From: Calditrichia bacterium
GTDB taxonomy: Bacteria; Calditrichota; Calditrichia; RBG-13-44-9; J042
DNA length: 7,806 nt
Assembly (NCBI GenBank): GCA_030430345.1
Contig: JAUIFT010000089.1
Span: 1-7,806 of the forward strand
Direction: 5' to 3'
Within the stretch, counting starts at the first letter, position 1. Every line of letters begins with the position of its first letter. Of this stretch, positions 1 to 4,976 are shown one piece after another. The position numbers and the translations under genes are program-made. The notes under the pieces were generated by a model. It was given only the letters and a program-made list of their open reading frames with translations, did not search any database and had not been told where the DNA came from.

Positions 1-283
1 TTTTCGGGTTGATGTATTGTGCAATGTATGGGTCGTAATAATGTGATTTCATAAACTCAATCATCAAACTTTTAGAAAATTCAGAAAATTTATTGCTAAT
101 ACTTACACCGCCAATTAAATAACGATGCTCAGCCCCGCCAATTTCGGGTCTATAGAAGGGAGCCTCCACCACGTCTTCATCACTAATTGGAATATTAAGC
201 TTAGCTCTAAATTCTCTTAATTCTTTAGTAGAGCCTTCAAGCGAAATTTCATTATATGGTTCAGGTGAATGACGGATTTTCAT
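1..283 (-). CDS. Unrecognised protein, N-terminal 94 residues, runs off left edge
   Basis: I do not recognise this gene. An ATG at 283-281 opens a minus-strand frame with no stop for 94 codons to the window edge, despite AT-rich DNA in which chance stops are frequent. A GGAG (minus strand, 295-292) lies 8 nt before the ATG, a good ribosome-binding site. The protein begins MKIRHSPEPYNEISLEGSTK and looks soluble: mixed charged and hydrophobic residues, no signal peptide, no membrane segment, and an aromatic-rich stretch (HYYDPYIAQY, residues 81-90). The start lies inside the 3' end of the LacI-family gene (23 bp overlap), so the two may be translationally coupled. Base composition is visibly more AT-rich than the regulator, which hints at separate ancestry. 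The N-terminal pattern (a strand followed by a helix) faintly recalls small immunity-type proteins, but that is too weak to name a function. Confidence 0.6.
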   Translation of the reverse strand, partial: MKIRHSPEPYNEISLEGSTKELREFRAKLNIPISDEDVVEAPFYRPEIGGAEHRYLIGGVSISNKFSEFSKSLMIEFMKSHYYDPYIAQYINPK

Positions 284-1322
284 ATTTTTGTCTCCGGCGT
301 TTTTTGTTTGGTTCTGGGACAGGCGGAGCGATAGAATCCCGTTCAACAAGGCGAACCGGGATAATTATTTTCTGGGCCGGCGTTTCATCATCTGTAATAA
401 TCTGCCGGAGTGTCCGCACGGCAACCGAACCCAATTCTTCCTTGTAGACGCGCACTGTCGTTAGCGGCGGACTGGCGATTTTTGCCAGATCGATATCGTC
501 GAAGCCAATAAAACTGACGTCCGTCGGCACATGCAAACCAGCCTCGTATATCGCCCGGTAACCATTTATCGCATTGATATCATTGACGGCAAAAATCGCA
601 GTGGGACGGGGGTCCAGTGCGAGCAGCGCCTGGGTGAACTCGTATCCGGCCTCATGCCCACCGGTTTTGATGTACTCTTTCCGGACAGGGATTTTGAAGT
701 AGGCCAGGGCTTTTTTGTAGCCATCCAGCCGTTGGCGGAAGCTTTCGATTTCCAGCGAACCAGCGATAAAGGCGATGCGTGAATGGCCGCTTTCGATCAA
801 GTGTTTGGTAGCCAGAAAGGCGCCGTTTTCATTATCAATAACGATACGGGGGCAATTGGGGGAATCCTGGCGGGGATCGATCAGAATTGTAGGAACATTG
901 GCGTTTTGTAAACTGACAATAAATTTCTGGCTGCGCGTACCGATGAGTATGATTCCGTCAACTTGCTTTTCCCTAACCATCTTCGGTAAATCAGGTTTCT
1001 CGGTTTCCGACATTAAATACAGGATCAGATTATATCCGTTAAAGGCGATTTCCGCCTCAACCCCTTCCAAAATCCTCGAAAAGAATGGATTGCGGAGCGG
1101 GTTGTCATCCCGGCGGAAGATGACACCGATGTTACCGGTGGAGCGTTGTTTTAGCGCTTTTCCGGAAGCATCCGGAACAAAGTCGTGAGCAGCGGCGATT
1201 TCCAGGATACGCTGTTTTGTTTTCGGACTGACGTCATGTCGGTTATTCAGCGCTTTCGATACCGTCGATTGGGAAACTTTTGCCAGTTTGGCAATATCTT
1301 TAATAGTCAGAGGTTTCTTCAT
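261..1322 (-). CDS. LacI/GalR-family transcriptional regulator
   Basis: This cytoplasmic, sugar-responsive DNA-binding protein has 353 residues, a normal length for the family. Residues 5-50 form the classic LacI helix-turn-helix: TIKDIAKLAKVSQSTVSKALN, with recognition-helix residues around Q18, S19 and K23. A hinge helix follows (about 50-60, GKALKQRS), keeping the Leu that intercalates at the centre of operators in this family. The sugar-binding, periplasmic-binding-protein-like domain runs from NIGVIF (about 64) to about 335; its IFAVNDINAINGYRAIYEAG and VSFIGFDDIDLAKIASPPLTTV blocks are hallmarks. The last 20 or so residues are a basic, non-conserved tail (NKKRRRQKY). The ATG at 1322 puts the helix-turn-helix at the usual distance from the N-terminus, though the upstream Shine-Dalgarno is poor. 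It is divergent from a TonB receptor, the likely target. The inducer is unknown, so no gene symbol is given. Confidence 0.96.
   Translation of the reverse strand: MKKPLTIKDIAKLAKVSQSTVSKALNNRHDVSPKTKQRILEIAAAHDFVPDASGKALKQRSTGNIGVIFRRDDNPLRNPFFSRILEGVEAEIAFNGYNLILYLMSETEKPDLPKMVREKQVDGIILIGTRSQKFIVSLQNANVPTILIDPRQDSPNCPRIVIDNENGAFLATKHLIESGHSRIAFIAGSLEIESFRQRLDGYKKALAYFKIPVRKEYIKTGGHEAGYEFTQALLALDPRPTAIFAVNDINAINGYRAIYEAGLHVPTDVSFIGFDDIDLAKIASPPLTTVRVYKEELGSVAVRTLRQIITDDETPAQKIIIPVRLVERDSIAPPVPEPNKKRRRQKYENPSFT
284..297 (-). promoter_or_regulatory. Ribosome-binding site for the left-edge gene
   Basis: On the minus strand CCGGAG lies at 297-292, followed by an 8-nt spacer and the ATG at 283. 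The site lies within the coding sequence of the LacI-family regulator. It is the main support for placing the start of the left-edge gene here. Confidence 0.5.
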
Positions 1323-1335
1323 TGTTTTACCGTGT

Positions 1336-1349
1336 AAAAAACGTTTTCG
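1336..1349. promoter_or_regulatory. Candidate LacI-family operator O3 (degenerate)
   Basis: AAAAAACGTTTTCG has a central CG and a perfect inner 10-bp palindrome, AAAACGTTTT at 1338-1347. It matches the pattern CGAAANC/GNTTTCG of the two better sites except for the outer two bases on the left. It lies 14 bp before the start codon of the LacI-family gene, where binding would suit autorepression. The weak left arm keeps confidence low. Confidence 0.4.
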
Positions 1350-1502
1350 TATTTGGAAATCAAGGAATTTTATTTGTCAAAACAAACTCGTTTAAATAAA
1401 TCAAAATCCTCGCTGAAAATCAAGAAAATATTGTCTAGCTTGTAAGTGGTTGTTTTGCAGCGTCTTATGTTTGTTTTTTCTCGTTTTGGTTTGCGAAAAA
1501 TG

Positions 1503-1516
1503 CGAAACCGATTTCG
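1503..1516. promoter_or_regulatory. Candidate LacI-family operator O2
   Basis: CGAAACCGATTTCG differs from the perfect dyad at 1682-1695 by one base and keeps the central CG with CGAAA and TTTCG arms. Two such sites in one divergent intergenic region next to a LacI-family gene make them likely binding sites of that regulator. Its centre is 179 bp from O1 and 167 bp from O3. Confidence 0.6.
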
Positions 1517-1681
1517 AATTAGGAGAATATTTTTCGAAAATATATGCGTTGTAGTTTCGAATTTCCATCCTGTTTTTGATATTATATCATAGTTTAATGG
1601 TGAAATAGTATCGTTTTAATATTTTTTTCGCGATTCTAAAAAAAATATTGCATTATTCGGACTGATCAATTAGTTTGTTTT

Positions 1682-1695
1682 CGAAATCGATTTCG
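1682..1695. promoter_or_regulatory. Candidate LacI-family operator O1 (perfect 14-bp dyad)
   Basis: CGAAATCGATTTCG is a perfect palindrome with a central CG, the layout expected for LacI/GalR-family operators, in which the hinge-helix Leu intercalates at a central CpG. It lies 9 bp upstream of the candidate -35 box of the receptor operon, centred near -50 if that promoter is right. That position could suit repression by looping with O2, or activation. Assignment to the neighbouring regulator is inference from proximity and sequence form. Confidence 0.68.
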
Positions 1696-1704
1696 TAAAA
1701 TGAT

Positions 1705-1732
1705 TTGGCTCTATATTTTCATCGCGTATCAT
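1705..1732 (+). promoter_or_regulatory. Candidate sigma-70-type promoter of the receptor operon
   Basis: TTGGCT (1705-1710, four of six matches to TTGACA) and TATCAT (1727-1732, five of six matches to TATAAT) are separated by 16 bp. Transcription would start near 1739, leaving a leader of about 210 nt. A 13-bp dyad, AAAAGCAGCTTTT (1734-1746), overlaps that predicted start point. AT-rich DNA produces such matches by chance, and some FCB bacteria use other promoter consensus sequences, so this is tentative. Confidence 0.35.
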
Positions 1733-1816
1733 AAAAAGCAGCTTTTATACCTAAGCAGACTTTAAAAACGATTAAATCCGGTGTGCCGTTTATCCAAGCA
1801 AATGGCCAGACATAAC

Positions 1817-1842
1817 ATCTATCTGCATCAATGCAGATAGAT
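1817..1842 (+). repeat. Perfect 12-bp inverted repeat in the receptor leader
   Basis: ATCTATCTGCAT (1817-1828) and ATGCAGATAGAT (1831-1842) are exact reverse complements separated by CA. As RNA this gives a stem of about 11 bp with a UCAA loop. The sequence after it, CGAATTTTCGG, has a short T run, so it could be a weak terminator or attenuator ahead of the receptor gene. As DNA it could instead be an operator for another dimeric regulator. The arms are perfect, but the function is unknown. Confidence 0.75.
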
Positions 1843-1882
1843 CGAATTTTCGGTAAGAAGGATGCCAGTTGTAAAGTCATCA

Positions 1883-1911
1883 CTTCACAATTGTTTTGCA
1901 GAGCTGTGAAG
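1883..1911 (+). repeat. Second leader inverted repeat, 7-bp arms
   Basis: CTTCACA (1883-1889) and TGTGAAG (1905-1911) are exact reverse complements around a 15-nt loop. The element ends 27 nt before the GGAG of the receptor gene. With the hairpin at 1817-1842 it gives the leader two possible structures, but this one is weaker and could arise by chance. Confidence 0.45.
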
Positions 1912-1938
1912 ACCCGATTTAAAGTTGTTAAAATCTTT

Positions 1939-1942
1939 GGAG
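1939..1942 (+). promoter_or_regulatory. Shine-Dalgarno that fixes the receptor start
   Basis: GGAG is followed by a 6-nt spacer and the ATG at 1949. It lies downstream of the in-frame TTG at 1925 and so favours ATG 1949 as the true start. That start also gives a clean signal peptide. Confidence 0.75.
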
Positions 1943-1948
1943 AAAGCC

Positions 1949-4885
1949 ATGTGCAGAAATCGTATTCTATCGTTCCTCAGTATTGCACTCTTGTTTATTT
2001 CCTTTGCCACTGTAATTGCTGCCCCCGGTGGAAAAATTCGGGGGGTAGTTTTTGACCAGCATTCCCGGAAGCCTTTGTTGGCGGCGAATGTTTACATCGT
2101 TGGTGCCAGTTATGGTGGAGCAACCGATATCGATGGCGTTTTCCTGATAACCGACGTTCCTCCCGGAAAATATCAATTAACGGTAGAATATCTGGGATAC
2201 AATAACCAGACGATTGACGTGGAAGTGAAGGAAAATGAGTCAACTACAGTGGAAGTAAGTCTTGTCTTCCAGGCAGTTGACGGGGAAGTCGTTGAAGTAA
2301 CTGCACAAGCGGAAGGACAGATATCCGCGATCAACCAACAGTTGTCGTCCAATACAATTACCAACGTCGTTTCGGAAGCCCGTATCCGGGAACTGCCCGA
2401 TGTTAACGCTGCCGAGTCGATCGGCCGCCTGCCTGGAGTATCAATTGAGCGTTCGGGCGGTGAGGCGACGAAGGTATCTATCCGCGGCCTTTCTCCCAAA
2501 TATAATACTGTTACAGTAAACGGCGTTCGCTTACCGGCCACTGGCAGCGACGACCGCAGTGTGGATCTTTCGTTGATTTCCTCGAATGTACTTGATGGCA
2601 TCGAAGTAAAAAAAGCCATTACTCCAGATATGGATGCCGATGTTCTCGGGGGAACTGTGGATTTAAAATTGAAAGAAGCGCCGGCCGGTTTGCGTTTTGG
2701 CGCTTCCGCATTGGGCGGTTATAACCAATTACAGGACTATTACGGTAACTATAACTTCCGGGCTAATATCAGTAATCGTTTTGCTGAAGGCCGTCTGGGC
2801 GTTATCGCCACTTTTAACTCTGACGAGTATGATCGCAGTGCTGATAAATTCTCTGGCACTTACCGCCAGGCAACCACCTCGGAGGGGGAAACGGAAATTA
2901 TCGCCCAGAACGTCGGTTTACGGGAAGAAAACGTCACCCGCGGGAGAACCGGCGGCAGTCTATTGCTGGATTATAAATTGTTGGCAGGAAAGATTGCCGT
3001 TAATGGGTTTTACAACCGCCTTTCCTGGGAAACCCTGAATCGGATCAACCGCCTGAATACTTCCGAAAATCGCCACTATTATGAACTGGAGCGCCAGGGA
3101 GGGAATACCGCTATTTTTACTGGCGGCATCGGCATCGATCAGGATTTAGGCTGGCTTCGCCTGGACGCTGATTACGCCCGTACCGCATCCCGCATGGAAG
3201 CGCCGCGGGAATATAGCTGGCAATTTCGTCAGGAAGCCGGCGCTTTCGATTTTGGGGCGTCCTCTATTACTGCCGAAACTCACCCCAATGAAATCCCTGC
3301 TTTCGCTACCAATGACACCGCCTTGACCGCCCTTGCCGACGTATGGATTTGGGATACTGACCGCGAGGAAAATCAAAACTCTTTCCAAATGAACTTTGAA
3401 GTGCCTTTTAAGTTGGGCAATAATATCAACGGCTATTTTAAGACCGGCGGCAAGTTTCGCTGGCTGGACCGCGCCAATGATCGCGAACAGAATGGCCGCG
3501 ATGGGCTGTTGTACGGGGACGGCGGAAACGAAATGCTTACTCACCTGAACAATGCTTTCCCAGCATGGGGTGTTCAGGATTATGTCGACCAGTATAACCA
3601 TTTGCCCATCACGCTTTTTCTGGACGATTACAACCGGGCTAATTTCCTTGATGGCGAATATCCGCTTGGTTTTACTTACAACGAAGAAATGCTTCGTCAG
3701 GTGACCGAGGTGCTGGAGGATAGTGGCGATGTCTTGAATTATGCGATCGGTTCCCTGGCCAGTGATTATGAGGGGATCGAGCGCTATCAGGCCGGTTACT
3801 TGATGGCGGAAATGAATGTTGGTCGTCATATCACCCTTCTGCCCGGTTTTCGTTATGAAAAGGATTATTCGGAATATACCGGATTTAGATTCCGGGAAGT
3901 CTCCCTGAACAATATCCAGGGGCCGCCGGCAGACCTCGATACGATTACCAATATCCGCGAACATGAATTTTTTCTGCCGATGATACATTTGCAAATCCGC
4001 CCCAATGATAAACTGCGGATTCGCCTGGCCTACACCGAATCTTTAACCCGCCCGGATTTTATTCAATATGCGCCGATTACCCGAATCAATGTCTATCAAA
4101 GCTATATTCGCGCATCGAACAGCAAGCTGCGCCCGGCGCATTCAACGAATTATGATGCCGCCGTTTCCTACTATGAAAATCATATTGGCCTGTTTACAGT
4201 CGCCGGGTTTTACAAAAGTATTGACGACCTGATCTTCCAGACGCGTTACAATTTCCGCCTGGGCGTACCGGTACCGGATGGGTTCAATATTCCCGAAACC
4301 TGGTTGACCGGTGCCGCTCCGCAAGCGGATTTATACATTAACAGCCCGTTTGAATCAAAATACCAGGGATTTGAGCTGGACTGGCAAACGCACTTCTGGT
4401 ATTTACCCTCAGTACTCAGTGGACTGGTGTTGAATGTGAATTATACTTACATCGATTCGGAAACAACGCAAAGATTATTCTTCACCCAGCAGGATTCGCT
4501 GATTTTTCCCCGGCCGCCGGTTTATTCCTACAAAATTGTCGACAGCACCCGGGTTGCCCGGATGCCTGACCAGCCCAAACACATCGCTAATGTAACCTTG
4601 GGATACGATTTTAAAGGATTTTCCGCACGCTTATCTTATTTGTACCAGACAGACAAAACTACTTTCATCGATCGTGAACCTGCGCTCGATAATTTCTCCG
4701 GCACCTATGCCCGCTGGGACTTTTCTATGCAGCAAAAGCTGACTGGACGTCTTGGGCTTTTTGCAAATTTCACAAATCTGAATCAGCGGGAAGACGAAAA
4801 CTTTCGCGGGAGTGCGCTGGAGGATCCGACTTATACCGAATACTATGGATTTGCGATGGACTTTGGTATTCGCCTCCGATATTAG
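1949..4885 (+). CDS. TonB-dependent outer-membrane receptor, probable glycan transporter
   Basis: A TonB/ExbBD-energised outer-membrane importer of 978 residues from ATG 1949; the frame extends to a TTG at 1925, which lacks a ribosome-binding site. Residues 1-24 are a signal peptide (basic MCRNR, hydrophobic core, cut near VIA-APGG). Residues 28-107 form a carboxypeptidase-regulatory-like beta-sandwich, as in SusC-type receptors. A TonB-box-like stretch, GEVVEVTA, follows at 112-119. The plug (about 128-243) has LPDVNAAESIGRLPGVSIER and then VKKAITPDMDADVLGGTVDL, closely resembling TIGR01782 carbohydrate-type receptors of Xanthomonas and Caulobacter. The rest is barrel, with family motifs YTESLTRPDF (695-704) and SKLRPAHSTNYDAA (725-738), ending in a C-terminal aromatic residue (IRLRY). 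It is probably the first gene of an operon with the secreted protein downstream and probably under the divergent LacI-family regulator. The substrate is inferred to be an oligosaccharide; its identity is not visible. Confidence 0.95.
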   Translation: MCRNRILSFLSIALLFISFATVIAAPGGKIRGVVFDQHSRKPLLAANVYIVGASYGGATDIDGVFLITDVPPGKYQLTVEYLGYNNQTIDVEVKENESTTVEVSLVFQAVDGEVVEVTAQAEGQISAINQQLSSNTITNVVSEARIRELPDVNAAESIGRLPGVSIERSGGEATKVSIRGLSPKYNTVTVNGVRLPATGSDDRSVDLSLISSNVLDGIEVKKAITPDMDADVLGGTVDLKLKEAPAGLRFGASALGGYNQLQDYYGNYNFRANISNRFAEGRLGVIATFNSDEYDRSADKFSGTYRQATTSEGETEIIAQNVGLREENVTRGRTGGSLLLDYKLLAGKIAVNGFYNRLSWETLNRINRLNTSENRHYYELERQGGNTAIFTGGIGIDQDLGWLRLDADYARTASRMEAPREYSWQFRQEAGAFDFGASSITAETHPNEIPAFATNDTALTALADVWIWDTDREENQNSFQMNFEVPFKLGNNINGYFKTGGKFRWLDRANDREQNGRDGLLYGDGGNEMLTHLNNAFPAWGVQDYVDQYNHLPITLFLDDYNRANFLDGEYPLGFTYNEEMLRQVTEVLEDSGDVLNYAIGSLASDYEGIERYQAGYLMAEMNVGRHITLLPGFRYEKDYSEYTGFRFREVSLNNIQGPPADLDTITNIREHEFFLPMIHLQIRPNDKLRIRLAYTESLTRPDFIQYAPITRINVYQSYIRASNSKLRPAHSTNYDAAVSYYENHIGLFTVAGFYKSIDDLIFQTRYNFRLGVPVPDGFNIPETWLTGAAPQADLYINSPFESKYQGFELDWQTHFWYLPSVLSGLVLNVNYTYIDSETTQRLFFTQQDSLIFPRPPVYSYKIVDSTRVARMPDQPKHIANVTLGYDFKGFSARLSYLYQTDKTTFIDREPALDNFSGTYARWDFSMQQKLTGRLGLFANFTNLNQREDENFRGSALEDPTYTEYYGFAMDFGIRLRY

Positions 4886-4945
4886 GGGCTGGGAAGAGGC
4901 CCGATGCAATCCAGAGCAGTTTAATTAATTCATCTTAATTCATTG

Positions 4946-4960
4946 AACCGTCAAACGGTT
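4946..4960 (+). repeat. Intercistronic hairpin just before the second gene's Shine-Dalgarno
   Basis: AACCGT (4946-4951) and ACGGTT (4955-4960) form a perfect 6-bp stem with a CAA loop, ending 2 nt before AGGAGG. There is no T tract after it, so it is not an intrinsic terminator. It may be an RNA-processing or stability element, or may influence access to the ribosome-binding site, giving the receptor and the secreted protein different expression levels. Confidence 0.5.
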
Positions 4961-4962
4961 AC

Positions 4963-4968
4963 AGGAGG
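4963..4968 (+). promoter_or_regulatory. Strong Shine-Dalgarno of the secreted-protein gene
   Basis: A perfect AGGAGG with an 8-nt spacer to the ATG at 4977. Its strength suggests high translation and argues for an organism that uses Shine-Dalgarno initiation, unlike most true Bacteroidetes. Confidence 0.85.
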
Positions 4969-4976
4969 ATTCATTT

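Larger units (their letters stand above)
1323..1948. other. AT-rich divergent regulatory region
   Basis: This 626-bp gap between the divergent regulator and receptor genes holds no convincing gene; the frame opening at 1831 starts inside an inverted repeat and is not credible. It is much more AT-rich than the flanking genes and is crowded with CGAAA/TTTCG words. It contains three operator-like dyads, a candidate promoter toward the receptor and a long leader with two inverted repeats, listed separately. A TTGACA on the minus strand (1380-1375) could be a -35 box for the regulator gene, but I found no convincing -10 at a normal distance. Confidence 0.85.

Noticed and set aside
531..1188. Plus-strand frames of 83 and 137 residues across the regulator
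   Set aside because: They are antisense to a clear LacI-family gene with full-length domain motifs and carry no domain of their own.
1375..1380. Perfect TTGACA on the minus strand as a promoter for the regulator
   Set aside because: No acceptable -10 box lies 16-18 bp downstream on that strand, so it was not listed as a promoter.
1531..1540. TTTTCGAAAA palindrome as a fourth operator
   Set aside because: It has the central CG but lacks the CGAAA/TTTCG outer arms, and such short palindromes are expected in AT-rich DNA.
1925..1948. TTG at 1925 as the receptor start
   Set aside because: It has no Shine-Dalgarno and adds eight residues before the signal peptide. ATG 1949 has GGAG at the right distance.
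1831..2055. 74-residue frame in the leader
   Set aside because: Its ATG is part of the right arm of the inverted repeat at 1817-1842, it has no ribosome-binding site, and it runs into the receptor gene in another frame.
3146..3994. 282-residue open frame antisense to the receptor gene
   Set aside because: It is wholly inside a well-supported receptor gene, has no recognisable domain, and reads as the reverse-strand shadow of barrel codons.
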